From assembly GCA_017522065.1 (NCBI GenBank), contig JAFXAD010000058.1, forward strand, positions 1-64,000: a stretch of 64,000 nucleotides of DNA, written 5' to 3'. The notes below the pieces were generated by a model, which was not told where the DNA came from, did no database searches, and worked only from the letters and a program-made list of their open reading frames with translations. Shown piece by piece: positions 29,129-39,104 of this stretch. The position numbers and the translations under genes were made by a program. Each line of letters starts with the position of its first letter. Within the stretch, counting starts at the first letter, position 1. This DNA is from Bacteroidales bacterium. Its GTDB lineage: Bacteria > Bacteroidota > Bacteroidia > Bacteroidales > P3.

Positions 29129-29827
29129 ATGGAAGCAAAAAAATCGCCTAAGGCAGACCTTGAAAAAAAGAAAGGACTGTTTATTGAGATTGGATTGGTC
29201 ACAATTCTCGCCCTTGTGTTGGTAGCTTTCAACCTTAGAAGTACTGACAAGAAAGACAGCGGCCTTGCTGTCACGATGGTCAGCGAAGAAATGGAGGAAG
29301 AAATCATCCAGACCGAGGAAGAGCAGCAGCAGGAACCGGAACCGGAGCCCGAACAACCCGAGCCGGAAGTCACAACAGAGCTCGAAATCGTTGATAACGA
29401 TGCTGAAATTGAACATGAGCTCGGTATCGTCGATGCTGGTGACAACGCCAACAAGCAGCAGGAAGATGTCGTTATCAGCGATGTAGGAAGCGAAGAGGTT
29501 GTTGAAGAGGAAGAAATCTTCGTCTTCGTTGAAGAGCAACCTTCATACCCTGGTGGCGACGATGCCCTGTATGAATATCTTGGCAAGAGCATTCAGTATC
29601 CTGAGATTGCCCGTGACAACAACATCACAGGTACGGTGGTCATCAAATTCGTCGTTGAGAAAGACGGTAGTATCACAAAAGCATCAGTTCTCCGCGAGAT
29701 TGGTGGTGGCTGTGGTAAAGAGGCCCTCCGTGTGGTCAACGCCATGCCGAAATGGAAACCCGGCAAGCAGAGCGGTAGACCTGTCCGTACCGAGTTTACC
29801 CTCCCGGTGCAGTTCATACTCAACTAA
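29129..29827 (+). CDS. TonB-like energy transducer
   Basis: A 232-residue protein with a short basic N terminus, one transmembrane helix (about 17-34), a long Glu/Pro/Gln-rich periplasmic linker (about 50-140) and a C-terminal TonB domain (about 150-232; PSYPGG, YPEIARDNNITGTV, VVNAMPKWKPGKQ). It would couple inner-membrane proton motive force to outer-membrane receptors. It is monocistronic with a terminator at 29854. Confidence 0.92.
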   Translation: MEAKKSPKADLEKKKGLFIEIGLVTILALVLVAFNLRSTDKKDSGLAVTMVSEEMEEEIIQTEEEQQQEPEPEPEQPEPEVTTELEIVDNDAEIEHELGIVDAGDNANKQQEDVVISDVGSEEVVEEEEIFVFVEEQPSYPGGDDALYEYLGKSIQYPEIARDNNITGTVVIKFVVEKDGSITKASVLREIGGGCGKEALRVVNAMPKWKPGKQSGRPVRTEFTLPVQFILN

Positions 29828-29853
29828 CGAAATCGATAACGAAAACGATAACA

Positions 29854-29880
29854 GGCGGACTTCGAAGTTCGCCTTTTTTA
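29854..29880 (+). terminator. Intrinsic terminator of the tonB-like gene
   Basis: A 9-10 bp hairpin (GGCGGACTT / AAGTTCGCC with one G-U pair) at 29854-29873 is followed by seven T residues. Confidence 0.85.
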
Positions 29881-29896
29881 TTAAAGAGAGAACAAA

Positions 29897-31831
29897 TTGA
29901 TATCAATAAACAATCTTTCAGTCCAGTTTACAGGCGTAAATCTGTTCGACAATGTGACGTTCAACATCAATGACCGTGACCGTATCGGCTTGGTCGGCAA
30001 GAATGGAGCCGGCAAATCGACGCTGCTGAAGATACTGTGTGGAATTCAAGAGCCCGAGACTGGCAATATTGTCATTGCCTCTGGACAGACTGTTGGTTAC
30101 CTGCCGCAGGAGCTTGTGCCGGAAAGCGTTGGAACCGTTATGGAGGAGACTCTCCATGCATTTGAACAGATCGACGTGTTGGAGAACCTTCAGGAGAAGC
30201 TTACGGCAGAGGTCGCCGAGCGGACAGACTACGAGTCGGACGAATATGCACGCCTGTTGTCGCGTCTGCATGATGTCACGGAGCAGATAACCGTGATGGG
30301 CGGCAATAACCGTCGCGAACTGTCGGAGAAGATACTGCTTGGTCTGGGGTTCAGACACAGCGACTTCGACCGTCTGGTGGCGGAATTCAGTGGCGGATGG
30401 CAGATGCGTGTGGAGTTGGCCAAGTTGCTGCTCAAACGCCCCGATTTTCTGTTGCTTGACGAGCCGACAAACCATCTGGACATCGAATCGATACAATGGT
30501 TGGAAAATTACTTGTCGACGTATACCGGAGCGGTCGTTCTGGTGTCGCACGACCGCACATTCCTTGACAACATAACCACTCGAACGATAGAGATCACTGC
30601 CGGCAAGATATATGATTACAAGGCCTCGTATTCGGAATATGTGGTTCTTATGCAGCAGCGTCGGGCGTCGCAGATGGCGCAACTGACAAACCAGCAGCGT
30701 CAGGTTGCACAGATAGAGGCTTTTATAGAGCGGTTCCGCTATAAGGCCACGAAGTCGAAACAGGTGCAGTCGCGCATCAAGATGCTGGAGAAGATGGAGA
30801 CCGTTGCTGTCGACGAAGTGTCGACGGAGAGCATCCATTTCCAGTTCCCGCCAGCCCCCCACAGTGGAAAGATTGTGCTCGAAGCCACGAAGCTTGGCAA
30901 GGCGTATGGTGACAACCAGGTGTTTGACAATGTTGAATATTTGGTGACATCGGGTTCGCGTCTGGCGTTTGTCGGTCGCAACGGTGAAGGCAAATCGACC
31001 ATGGCCAAGATAATTGTTGGCGAAATAAACGACTACAGCGGAACATTCAAAATAGGGCACCAGGTGGTTGTTGGCTACTATGCCCAGAACCAGGCTGCCA
31101 TGCTCGACGGTGAGAAGACCGTGTTCCAGACCATAGACGATGCCGCCGTGGGCAATATCCGTCCTAAGATAAGGAATATACTTGGTTCGTTTTTGTTCGA
31201 TAGCGAAGATTTAGATAAGAAAGTCAAAGTGCTGTCTGGTGGTGAAAAAGCTCGTCTGGCATTGGCGAAGCTGCTTTTGACGCCATGCAATCTTTTGGTC
31301 CTCGACGAGCCGACAAACCACCTTGATATGGATTCGAAGGACATTTTGAAGAATGCCCTTTTGCAATATAGCGGCACGCTGATAGTCGTTTCGCACGACA
31401 GGGATTTCCTGCAGGGATTGACCGACACGCTTTTCGAATTCCGCGATGGAGGTGTGCATGAATTCAAGGGCGATATCTTCGAGTTTCTTGATTATCGTAA
31501 GATGGAGCACCTCAAGGATCTTGAACAGAAAAACAAGCTGGCAGCAGGAGGCGTAAAGCCACAGACGATTTCGCAGAACAAGCTCAACTACCAGCAGTCG
31601 AAGGAACGCGAACGCGAGTTGCGAAAGTTGCGTGGTAATGTTGAGCGGATAGAGCAGGAGATAATGTCGATAGAAGAGCAGATTGCGGACAAGGAGTCTG
31701 TTTTGTCGTCGGGTGCCGATGTGTCGACCGATGCCAATTTCTATGCCGATTACCAGAAGCTAAAGGATAGACTCGAGGAGCGGATGTCGGCGTGGGAGGA
31801 GGCCACGATGGAGTTAGAGAAGTTCGATTAG
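29897..31831 (+). CDS. ABC-F family ATPase
   Basis: A 644-residue tandem ABC-F protein starting with TTG at 29897; the N terminus MISINNLSVQF aligns with family members, so the rare start is credible. Motifs are GKNGAGKST, FSGGWQMRVELAK, GRNGEGKST and LSGGEKARLALAK, with the linker of basic and Gln residues between halves and a C-terminal coiled-coil extension (about 560-644). Uup/YfmR-like ribosome-associated function is likely. It converges with the DUF4838 gene, the stop codons overlapping by four bases. Confidence 0.92.
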   Translation: MISINNLSVQFTGVNLFDNVTFNINDRDRIGLVGKNGAGKSTLLKILCGIQEPETGNIVIASGQTVGYLPQELVPESVGTVMEETLHAFEQIDVLENLQEKLTAEVAERTDYESDEYARLLSRLHDVTEQITVMGGNNRRELSEKILLGLGFRHSDFDRLVAEFSGGWQMRVELAKLLLKRPDFLLLDEPTNHLDIESIQWLENYLSTYTGAVVLVSHDRTFLDNITTRTIEITAGKIYDYKASYSEYVVLMQQRRASQMAQLTNQQRQVAQIEAFIERFRYKATKSKQVQSRIKMLEKMETVAVDEVSTESIHFQFPPAPHSGKIVLEATKLGKAYGDNQVFDNVEYLVTSGSRLAFVGRNGEGKSTMAKIIVGEINDYSGTFKIGHQVVVGYYAQNQAAMLDGEKTVFQTIDDAAVGNIRPKIRNILGSFLFDSEDLDKKVKVLSGGEKARLALAKLLLTPCNLLVLDEPTNHLDMDSKDILKNALLQYSGTLIVVSHDRDFLQGLTDTLFEFRDGGVHEFKGDIFEFLDYRKMEHLKDLEQKNKLAAGGVKPQTISQNKLNYQQSKERERELRKLRGNVERIEQEIMSIEEQIADKESVLSSGADVSTDANFYADYQKLKDRLEERMSAWEEATMELEKFD

Positions 31832-34050
31832 TTGACGATTATCTCGTCGGTGAAGATCCAAGCCGGCTGTCCTGTGGCGCGGTGCCAAAGAGGGATTTGC
31901 GGCAGCGGAATGGCCACAACGCGCAGGTAACTGGCTTTAGTGGGTTTGTCCAAGTCGGTGTTGAATGTTTTTATCATCGGCGTGGCAAGGATTTCAGGGT
32001 TTTCGGGCGTGTGGTGTCCGACGAGCCGCCAGTTCTTCTTGTCGTTAGATATATAGTAATCGATCTGTTGTGGCAGGAAAATCCACGACAGCGGATAGAA
32101 ATAGAAGTCCATACTGATGTGTTTCACCGTGTCGGTGGCACCGAGCGAAATGACAGCGTCGAGCGTGTCGCCGTAAAAGCCCAGCCAATAATAGCGATAG
32201 TCGAGGATGCCGCCGGCTCCGTCGGTGAGGTCCAGACCACCTTCATTGGTGTAGGGTTCCGTGGGCGGCTTGCGCAATTCGACCGGGCGGAAATAGCTGT
32301 TGCTGTAGCTGAACGTTTTTTCGATATAGCGCGCTATCAGTTCACGGTACTGGTCGGGCGAGATGCCCATCTCCATCATCTGGCTGACCCCGAAGCGGTT
32401 AAGGTCGTCAACCATCCGGTTGAGCATTGAATACATCTGTCTGACTTTTTCAAGCTTGTCCCCTTCGGGGAATAGTTCCTCATAGAAAGCGCCTCCTGCA
32501 GCAAGTTCGACGGTGGCAAAATCGAGCGAAAGCTCGAAGAAACGCAGCCGTTGGTGTATTATACTATCTGTTGCAGCGGCATAGGCCAGTGCCATCATTT
32601 TGCGATACTGGTCCATATATTTCGGTGCCAGATAGCCCTCGCAAGCGTCGATGGCAAACCCGTAGATATTGAGCCGTTGTCCGGAGGTTGCGACGATGCT
32701 GGTCATGGTGTCGATGATGCTCTTGACGTATTGCCCGGCATTGCCGTAGTACCCGTTGCAGAAATCGTTGAGGATTGAGTCGGCGTCGAGGTCGGGGTTC
32801 CACATGAGTTTGGCCGTGAGGTAGCAGCGGATGTCCATCCACGAGGTGATGTTTTTTTCGCCAGTGGCCTGTTCGAACATCATCTTCACCCCGTGGTCGC
32901 GGAAAAAGCGCAGGTTAGGTTGCAGAACGTGCAGGTTCGGGAATGGGTCCCAGAAATTGCGGAACTGGACAATATAGTCCCACATGAATATGTTGTCGGA
33001 AATCTTCTGCCAGTTTCGCATGTCGTTGCAGAACGCGGATTCGGCGGGGTTCGTTTCGAGCGGTAGTTCGCGTCCGCATTCGATGGAGCAGAACATTATG
33101 TTGACGTTGCTGTCGGGATGGACCTTCAGCCCTTGCGGAGCCTGTCGGGTGAATTGATAGGCGAGTGTGGAGATGGTCTTGTCTGGAAATCGTCGAGCCA
33201 CCTGGTTGACGAAATGCAGCAGTGTTCCTGTCGGGCCACCGTAGAGGCTGTCCAATTTGAGGCACTCGCTGCACTGGCAGACGTTGTAGTTGTCGTTGTT
33301 CGAGACCGACCATATCTTGGCCTGCGGATTCTGGTCGACCATTTCCTGGAGGTTGCGGCAGAGGGTGTCGAGCACGTAGGGGTTGGCGAGACAGAGCTGT
33401 CCGTCGCGCACACGCTGTCCGTTGCGCATCGAGAACCATTCGGGATGGGAGTCGAAGTAGCGTTCGTGCGGGATAAGGTTTTTGAAAGTGTGGACAAACA
33501 TACCCCAATCGCGATTGAGGTCGGCACGATTGTTCAGCCTGTGCCAGTCGGTGTAGAGTTGCGAGTTGTTAGGGTAGAAGTATAGGACCTCGCGGTAGTC
33601 GAATGCTGGTGCGATGTTCAGGACGGTGTCGGCTGGGATAGAAAAAGAATGCAGTTCTTTGGTTTCGAGGGCTTCGGGAGTGAACAGTCTGTAGCCGCAA
33701 TAGCGTTCGAGGAAATCATAGACGGCGTATAGTGTGCCTTTTTCGCCTTTGCCGGAAAGGACAAAGAAGTTGCCGTCGCCGAGCATGGCGTAGGCGTTGT
33801 TGCGGTATCCGTCGGTATTGACGAACGGACAGGTGCCGACGTAGATGCTTCCGCTTTGCGGGGTGTCGTCGTTGCGGGTGTGGATATGTGTTTCGAGACC
33901 GCCTTTCTGAAGAAGTGTCTGCAGTTGCTTGGCTGCATAGTGCTCGGATTCAGTTGGTTTCTGTGGTATAATGATACGGACAGGCTTGGTCTGAGCACTG
34001 ATTGAGGAAAGAGCCAGACAGAGAGCAATAAGCAAAAGGTTTTTTTTCAT
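31828..34050 (-). CDS. DUF4838 domain protein (putative glycan-active, secreted)
   Basis: A 740-residue protein with a signal peptide (about 1-19, ending SSISAQ). The N-terminal part resembles the glycosidase-associated alpha/beta domain, followed by a DUF4838 core that includes WFSMRNGQRV, VSNNDNY, CSECL and MFCSIECGREL. The C-terminal 120 residues look like a carbohydrate-binding F5/8 type domain. Such proteins are linked to polysaccharide utilisation in Bacteroidetes; the substrate is unknown. It is the last gene of a leftward trio. Confidence 0.85.
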   Translation of the reverse strand: MKKNLLLIALCLALSSISAQTKPVRIIIPQKPTESEHYAAKQLQTLLQKGGLETHIHTRNDDTPQSGSIYVGTCPFVNTDGYRNNAYAMLGDGNFFVLSGKGEKGTLYAVYDFLERYCGYRLFTPEALETKELHSFSIPADTVLNIAPAFDYREVLYFYPNNSQLYTDWHRLNNRADLNRDWGMFVHTFKNLIPHERYFDSHPEWFSMRNGQRVRDGQLCLANPYVLDTLCRNLQEMVDQNPQAKIWSVSNNDNYNVCQCSECLKLDSLYGGPTGTLLHFVNQVARRFPDKTISTLAYQFTRQAPQGLKVHPDSNVNIMFCSIECGRELPLETNPAESAFCNDMRNWQKISDNIFMWDYIVQFRNFWDPFPNLHVLQPNLRFFRDHGVKMMFEQATGEKNITSWMDIRCYLTAKLMWNPDLDADSILNDFCNGYYGNAGQYVKSIIDTMTSIVATSGQRLNIYGFAIDACEGYLAPKYMDQYRKMMALAYAAATDSIIHQRLRFFELSLDFATVELAAGGAFYEELFPEGDKLEKVRQMYSMLNRMVDDLNRFGVSQMMEMGISPDQYRELIARYIEKTFSYSNSYFRPVELRKPPTEPYTNEGGLDLTDGAGGILDYRYYWLGFYGDTLDAVISLGATDTVKHISMDFYFYPLSWIFLPQQIDYYISNDKKNWRLVGHHTPENPEILATPMIKTFNTDLDKPTKASYLRVVAIPLPQIPLWHRATGQPAWIFTDEIIVN

Positions 34051-34053
34051 GTG

Positions 34054-35292
34054 TCAGCAGTGGTTTCCTGCGGCGTAGCCAGTGGTGAAAGCGATTTGAA
34101 GGTTGTAGCCTCCGGTGTCGGCATCGAGGTCGAGGACTTCGCCAACGATATATAGGCCCTTGACGAGTCGCGACTCCATTGTTTTGGGGTTTATCTCTTT
34201 GAGGTTCACTCCGCCTTGCGTTACGACAGCTTCTTCGTAGTTGCCTGTACCGGTGAGCTTGAATGTGAAATCTTTGAGGAAATTGAGGAGCCGGTGCCGT
34301 TCTTCAGCATTTATTTGGTTGAGGCGTTTGTAGTATTCGATGTGTAGCTGTTTGAGCGCGAGGGGAATGAATTCGGCGGGGAGCCAGATGCGGAGCGCAT
34401 CGTGGAAGAGTCGTGTCCCGTTGTTGTTGAGGTCGTTGATGATACGTTTGTCGAGGGTGGCCTTGTCGACTGCCGGTTTTAGGTCCAGGTGAGCGAATAC
34501 CTCGATTCCCTGATGGATGGGAGCTGTGGCCATACGGCTTGCCGAGAGCACTATAGGGCCAGCTATGCCGTGGTCGGTGAAAGTCATTTCGCCGAAGTGT
34601 TGGCTTATTATTTTCCCGTCGTTGAGAGAGATAGAGAGTTTGACGTTTTTTGCCACGAATCCGATAAGTTCGGAAGGAATCTGGATGTCGGTATCGAGAT
34701 GGACGAGGGCAGGATAGCGTGGCGAGAGCGAGTGTCCGGCCGCTTGAGCGAAGTGGTAGCCGTCGCCAGTGGACCCAGTCAGAGGATAGCTCATGCCGCC
34801 TGTTGCAATTATGGTGCTGTCGGCCAGGATTTGTGAGCCGTCGGCCAGAATGACACCGCGCACTGTATTGTCGTCGATGATCAGCGACGCTACGCGGCAG
34901 TTTTTGCGGATATCGACGTTAGACATCTGTTCGAGTGCCTGGACGAGTGCGAGAAAAATGTCGAGCGATTTGCCGCTACGCGGATATACGCGGCTGCCTC
35001 GTTCGACGACGAGAGGTACGCCGAGGTTTTCGAAGAGTTCCATCAGTTGGGTGTTGAACATCTGAGAGAAGGCGTTGCGTAGGAAGCGGGGGTCAGAGCC
35101 AACGTGAGTGAGGAAGTCTTTAAGAGGCGACGTGTTGGTAAGATTGCAGCGACCTTTGCCTGTTATTCTGAGTTTCAGACCAGGTTGATGCATTTTTTCG
35201 AGAAGAATGACATTTTTCCCTCGAAGTGCTGCGGAGTAGGCAGCCATCATGCCAGCTGCTCCGGCACCGATGATGATGACGTTGTTTCGCAC
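34054..35292 (-). CDS. HI0933-family NAD(P)/FAD-dependent oxidoreductase
   Basis: A 412-residue flavoprotein of the HI0933 family (also called BaiN/RdsA-like). The Rossmann GAGAAGMMAA lies at residues 9-18, and the GLKLRITGKGRCNLTN block is diagnostic. The C terminus has DADTGGYNLQIAFTTGYAAG. The reaction is unassigned; related proteins act in bile acid or rRNA-associated reduction. It is 3 bp upstream of the DUF4838 gene. Confidence 0.92.
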   Translation of the reverse strand: MRNNVIIIGAGAAGMMAAYSAALRGKNVILLEKMHQPGLKLRITGKGRCNLTNTSPLKDFLTHVGSDPRFLRNAFSQMFNTQLMELFENLGVPLVVERGSRVYPRSGKSLDIFLALVQALEQMSNVDIRKNCRVASLIIDDNTVRGVILADGSQILADSTIIATGGMSYPLTGSTGDGYHFAQAAGHSLSPRYPALVHLDTDIQIPSELIGFVAKNVKLSISLNDGKIISQHFGEMTFTDHGIAGPIVLSASRMATAPIHQGIEVFAHLDLKPAVDKATLDKRIINDLNNNGTRLFHDALRIWLPAEFIPLALKQLHIEYYKRLNQINAEERHRLLNFLKDFTFKLTGTGNYEEAVVTQGGVNLKEINPKTMESRLVKGLYIVGEVLDLDADTGGYNLQIAFTTGYAAGNHC

Positions 35293-35304
35293 GACGGTAA
35301 TGTT

Positions 35305-36138
35305 TTATCGTGCTATATCGCCGATATCTTCCGGATGGAGGCAGAGTACCGGGATTTGAGAGTGGTGCACTATTTGTTGGGCATTGGTGCCGAGGAAGAG
35401 TCGGGCCAACAGACGGTCTTGCTCGGTGTTGATTACCACGAGGTCGGCGTTGATGCTGGTTGCATAGTCGAGAACTGTTTTCGAGTAGTCTTCGTAGCGT
35501 CGTCCGCAGCTATGGTAGGGTATGCCTTCTTTAGCAAAGAATTCCTCGACCTGTTTGAGGTAAGTGCGAAGAGTCATGGCATCCTGTGCGGTTTCGATAA
35601 GTCCGAGGATATAGACTTGCGATCCGAAGATGCGCGCCATTTGGGCTGCCGGAGCCACTTTCTGTCTTGAGTTGGCGTTTATGCGGATAGGGACCACTAT
35701 GTTGTCGAGTTTCTTGTGGAAGTTGTACCCCTCACGGATTGTCAGAGTCGGGCAGGGGGCTTCTTGCACAATGCGAACGGCGGTGCTGCCCATCCAGTAT
35801 TTTTCGAAGCCCGAGGCTCCGTTGGTACCGATAACAATCATGGGCGAGTTTTCGCGTTGAGCTTCTTCTGCAATGCATGTTGCGACTTTGCCGCTAAGAA
35901 TAGCCCACTCGATGTTGCCGTACTTCATGTTGGGGGAATACTGTTGGCACAGCTGTTGCAGCTTTTCTTCAGCAAGGTGAGCTGTCATTTCCAATTGTTC
36001 GCTTGAAAGCAGTTTTTTTTCTTTTTTGATCCAAAGCAGCCGGATGCCCGTTTTGAGTTGGTTGGCGATGTCGACAGCAATTTCGAGAGCGACGTAGGAA
36101 CCTTTAGAGAAGTCTGTTCCGACAATGACTGATTTCAT
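35305..36138 (-). CDS. Tandem universal stress protein
   Basis: A 277-residue protein with two Usp domains in one chain. The first carries VGTDFSKGS near the N terminus and VIGTNGASGFEKYWMGSTAVRIV (ATP-binding G-2x-G-9x-GS-type). The second is degenerate, ending with LFLGTNAQQIVHHSQIPVLCL. Usp proteins bind ATP and promote stress survival. It is the first gene of the leftward trio, 12 bp before the flavoprotein. Confidence 0.9.
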   Translation of the reverse strand: MKSVIVGTDFSKGSYVALEIAVDIANQLKTGIRLLWIKKEKKLLSSEQLEMTAHLAEEKLQQLCQQYSPNMKYGNIEWAILSGKVATCIAEEAQRENSPMIVIGTNGASGFEKYWMGSTAVRIVQEAPCPTLTIREGYNFHKKLDNIVVPIRINANSRQKVAPAAQMARIFGSQVYILGLIETAQDAMTLRTYLKQVEEFFAKEGIPYHSCGRRYEDYSKTVLDYATSINADLVVINTEQDRLLARLFLGTNAQQIVHHSQIPVLCLHPEDIGDIAR

Positions 36139-36282
36139 AAATTTGATGCTTAAAGGTTTAGAAGTTATATTTCAGTATTGGCAGTATAAATAGTGCGTTA
36201 AAATAATTTAAACGACATGTTGTATAAATTATTGTATGAAATGTATAAAAATATGAAAATGGTGTAAAATGTTTTTTTTTTG

Positions 36283-36290
36283 TATTTTTG
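36283..36290 (+). promoter_or_regulatory. -7 promoter element for ruvB
   Basis: TATTTTTG matches TAnnTTTG and lies 67 bp upstream of the ruvB ATG, in the divergent 220-bp spacer. Confidence 0.55.
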
Positions 36291-36357
36291 CAAAATTGTT
36301 AGAGGGTCGTGGCATAGGGCTAACGACAGGAAACGAGAAATAAAACCAGAGAGAAAA

Positions 36358-37386
36358 ATGAACGATAATCTTGATGCCACAGGCAAGAGCCAGAGTGCCA
36401 GAGAACGCGAAGTGGAACGGGCGTTGCGTCCGAAGATGTTCGACAGCTTCGCGGGTCAGCAGCAGGTGCTTGACAATTTGCGGATATATGTGCAGGCGGC
36501 AAAGACGCGAGGCGAGTCGTTGGACCACGTATTGTTGCACGGGCCTCCGGGCTTGGGCAAGACGACGTTGTCGCACATTATTGCCAACGAGTTGGGAGTG
36601 AATATGAAGATGACTTCGGGCCCTGTACTTGACAAGCCTGGCGACCTGGCTGGACTGTTGACCTCTTTGGGTGAGAATGACGTGCTGTTTATTGACGAGA
36701 TTCATAGGTTGTCGCCAGTCGTGGAGGAGTATTTGTACTCCGCGATGGAGGATTACCGGATAGATATCATGATTGAGTCGGGCCCCGCTGCGCGAAGTGT
36801 GCAGTTGAACCTGAAGCCGTTTACGTTAGTCGGAGCAACGACGCGCAGCGGTATGCTGACGGCACCGTTGCGTGCACGCTTCGGAATCACATGCAGGCTG
36901 CAGTACTACGATGCGGAGACGCTCACGCATATAGTGAACCGTTCGGCTTCGTTGCTTGATGTGAAGATTACGAGCGAGTCGGCGTTGGAGATAGCCCGTC
37001 GCAGCCGCGGCACTCCGCGTATAGCGAACCTGCTGCTCCGCAGGGTGCGGGATTTTGCACAGGTGAAGGGCGACGGCACCATTACGCTCGACATTGCCCG
37101 CTATGCGTTGGGAGCGTTGAATGTGGACCGCAATGGCCTCGACGAGATGGATATCAGAATACTGTCGACGATAATAGACAAGTTCCACGGAGGCCCTGTA
37201 GGGCTGAACACCATTGCCACAGCTGTCGGTGAGGATGCCGGCACGATAGAGGAGGTGTATGAGCCTTATCTGATTCAGGAGGGCTATATCATGCGCACTC
37301 CGCGTGGCAGGGAGGTGACACACCTCGCCTATCAGCACCTGGGCAAGCTCAAATACACCGGCGACCAGCAAGCGATGGATATTTAG
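36358..37386 (+). CDS. ruvB: Holliday junction branch migration helicase RuvB
   Basis: A 342-residue AAA+ motor that drives branch migration with RuvA. The start is the ATG at 36358 ([10 protein letters not shown]); the frame is open further upstream without a plausible start. Walker [10 protein letters not shown] (62-70), Walker [10 protein letters not shown], the sensor GATTRSG and a winged-helix C terminus are all present. The prophage begins immediately downstream of this gene. Confidence 0.97.
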   Translation: MNDNLDATGKSQSAREREVERALRPKMFDSFAGQQQVLDNLRIYVQAAKTRGESLDHVLLHGPPGLGKTTLSHIIANELGVNMKMTSGPVLDKPGDLAGLLTSLGENDVLFIDEIHRLSPVVEEYLYSAMEDYRIDIMIESGPAARSVQLNLKPFTLVGATTRSGMLTAPLRARFGITCRLQYYDAETLTHIVNRSASLLDVKITSESALEIARRSRGTPRIANLLLRRVRDFAQVKGDGTITLDIARYALGALNVDRNGLDEMDIRILSTIIDKFHGGPVGLNTIATAVGEDAGTIEEVYEPYLIQEGYIMRTPRGREVTHLAYQHLGKLKYTGDQQAMDI

Positions 37387-37400
37387 GACTTTAGAATAAA

Positions 37401-37441
37401 AAAAACAGCAACTGTCAAAGAAACAGTTGCTGTTTTTTTTT
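37401..37441 (+). terminator. Intrinsic terminator of ruvB
   Basis: An inverted repeat of at least 12 bp (AACAGCAACTGT / ACAGTTGCTGTT) is followed by a run of T at 37433-37441. It marks the last clearly chromosomal element before the prophage. Confidence 0.92.
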
Positions 37442-37584
37442 GTTGTCCCACAAGGATTATACGCGTTGTAGTCGTAGAGTGCTAATTGTAGTCTTAAAGT
37501 GTCAGTTGTCAGTTCATGGACTGGAGAGGGTCGGAGCGTATGACAACGTATAAATACCTAAATTGTGGCACGGCGTGCCACACG
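37442..37584. other. Candidate left attachment region of the prophage
   Basis: This 143-bp gene-free stretch separates ruvB from the integrase 3' end, the usual position of attL. It contains a 19-bp near-perfect palindrome at 37564-37582 (TGTGGCAC-GGC-GTGCCACA), which could be an integrase arm site or a terminator without T-run, and a tandem GTCAGTT repeat near 37501-37514. The core site cannot be fixed without the right junction. Confidence 0.45.
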
Positions 37585-38781
37585 TCAGAGGGCGTTGAAT
37601 AATGCCATGCTGCGAGCTTTCAGTTCGTCAACTATGGCGATGTATGGTTTCATGGCTGCGAAGTCGCTGTGACCCGTCCAGCGCATAATGACCTCAGCAG
37701 GGATGCCGAGTTGTAATGCCGTCACAACGAAAGTACGTCGTGCGCAATGGGTAGTCAGTAGCTCGTACTTCGGCAATGTCTTTTCAATGCGTCTGTTGCC
37801 GTTGTAGCTGACAACATGCGTCGGTTCGTCGATGCCGCAGAGTTCCCCGATGGCTTTAAGTAGGCGGTTAGTGTATTGGTTGGAGAGCGCCGGAAGTGTT
37901 CCGTTGTATCGTTGCAGAATGGTTGCGGCATGGTCGTTTAGTTCCACTTTGATTCGCTTGTCGGTCTTCTGCATGACGATCTCGATGCAGTTATCATGTA
38001 TGTCTGAGGGTTGGAGATGTGCAGCGTCTGAAAAGCGTAATCCCGTGTAGCAGCAGAAGACGAAAACGTCGCGGACGTGCGCAAGGTAGACGGGCAATTC
38101 GGTTGTCTCCATGCGTCGCAGCTCGTCAATAGTCAAGTAGATTACGGCTTTCTGTTCGTAGTTCGACCCTTTGAGGTGTGGAGTGTAGTCGGAGTGTAGA
38201 TTGCCGTTATAACGCCCATTGTCGGCGCACCAACGCAGAAACCAACGCAGCAGCTTAATGTCCTTTGCTATGGTCGTGTTCGTCGTTCCTTGACCGATGC
38301 GGAAAGCAATGAACTTGTCGAGCGTGGCAGCTGTCAGTGTGGAGAGGTGCAAGACGGGAGCGAATGCAGACAACGCTGCATACAGTGACCGGAAACGCTT
38401 TGTTGTTCCGTCACTCCAAGTGTTATGTTTGCTTTCGGCTGCAATAAAAGCGTTCAGAGCGTCGAAAAGGTCGTCAGATATGTAAGTGTCCGCAGACTTG
38501 TTTTCGTCGCTTAGAGTGTCACGAAATGCGGCTGCATCGCTGTCGGGATTGCGTCGTAAATATTCCGTTGCGAGGTCGTGCAGGGTGTTTAGTTGTGCAT
38601 TCAGTGCGTTGTGGTCGGGGTGTGTTGTCAGAACACGCTGTCGTCGGTTATCCCATTCCGCAGGGTGCAGCACTATACCCGTGGCAATGTCGCAGTAGGA
38701 CGTACCGAGCAGACAACGCAGCCGTAGTGAGAGGTTGCCCGACTTGTTTCGGTGTGCTATTATTCGGACTTGCTTACGCAT
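37585..38781 (-). CDS. int: Tyrosine-type site-specific integrase
   Basis: A 398-residue phage integrase. An arm-binding domain occupies residues 1-50, a SAM-like core-binding domain about 100-195 and the catalytic domain 212-398. Catalytic residues are visible: R249 in TGLRFSD, H345 and R348 in HCARRTF, H371 in TGHSDF and Tyr380 in KPYIAIV. It ends the leftward lysogeny operon and overlaps the upstream HTH gene by 22 bases. Confidence 0.95.
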   Translation of the reverse strand: MRKQVRIIAHRNKSGNLSLRLRCLLGTSYCDIATGIVLHPAEWDNRRQRVLTTHPDHNALNAQLNTLHDLATEYLRRNPDSDAAAFRDTLSDENKSADTYISDDLFDALNAFIAAESKHNTWSDGTTKRFRSLYAALSAFAPVLHLSTLTAATLDKFIAFRIGQGTTNTTIAKDIKLLRWFLRWCADNGRYNGNLHSDYTPHLKGSNYEQKAVIYLTIDELRRMETTELPVYLAHVRDVFVFCCYTGLRFSDAAHLQPSDIHDNCIEIVMQKTDKRIKVELNDHAATILQRYNGTLPALSNQYTNRLLKAIGELCGIDEPTHVVSYNGNRRIEKTLPKYELLTTHCARRTFVVTALQLGIPAEVIMRWTGHSDFAAMKPYIAIVDELKARSMALFNAL

Positions 38782-39104
38782 ACGGCAAGACGACTGTATA
38801 GTTGTGCAAGGTGTGTGTAGGTGTCGGCAATGTCGGCGTATAGCTGTGCAGGTGTAGACGTTGACGCAGGTACAGATGTAAGCATTGAGCCGTCACCGAA
38901 GTACAGCCATTCACGGCTGACGTTTGGGAATGCCGCCAACAGCAGTTCCAGCGTCTGTTTTCCCACATTGGTTTTCCCGTTGCAAAGTGCGGAGACGTGC
39001 TGACGTGACTTTCCGAGCCGTCGCGCAAACTCAGTGTTGTCATTGCCGCATAGCTCCGTGCGTATCTGGGCGACACGGCGATTCAATAGGTCGTTGGGTG
39101 TCAT
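38760..39104 (-). CDS. XRE-like helix-turn-helix protein, phage
   Basis: A 114-residue DNA-binding protein with an HTH in residues 24-60 (TEFARRLGKSRQHVSALCNGK), followed by a stretch like ones in other Bacteroidetes phage regulators (FPNVSREWLYFGDGSML). It may be a secondary regulator of integration or excision. It overlaps int by 22 bases and the upstream lipoprotein gene by four (ATGA). Confidence 0.8.
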   Translation of the reverse strand: MTPNDLLNRRVAQIRTELCGNDNTEFARRLGKSRQHVSALCNGKTNVGKQTLELLLAAFPNVSREWLYFGDGSMLTSVPASTSTPAQLYADIADTYTHLAQLYSRLAVCVSKSE

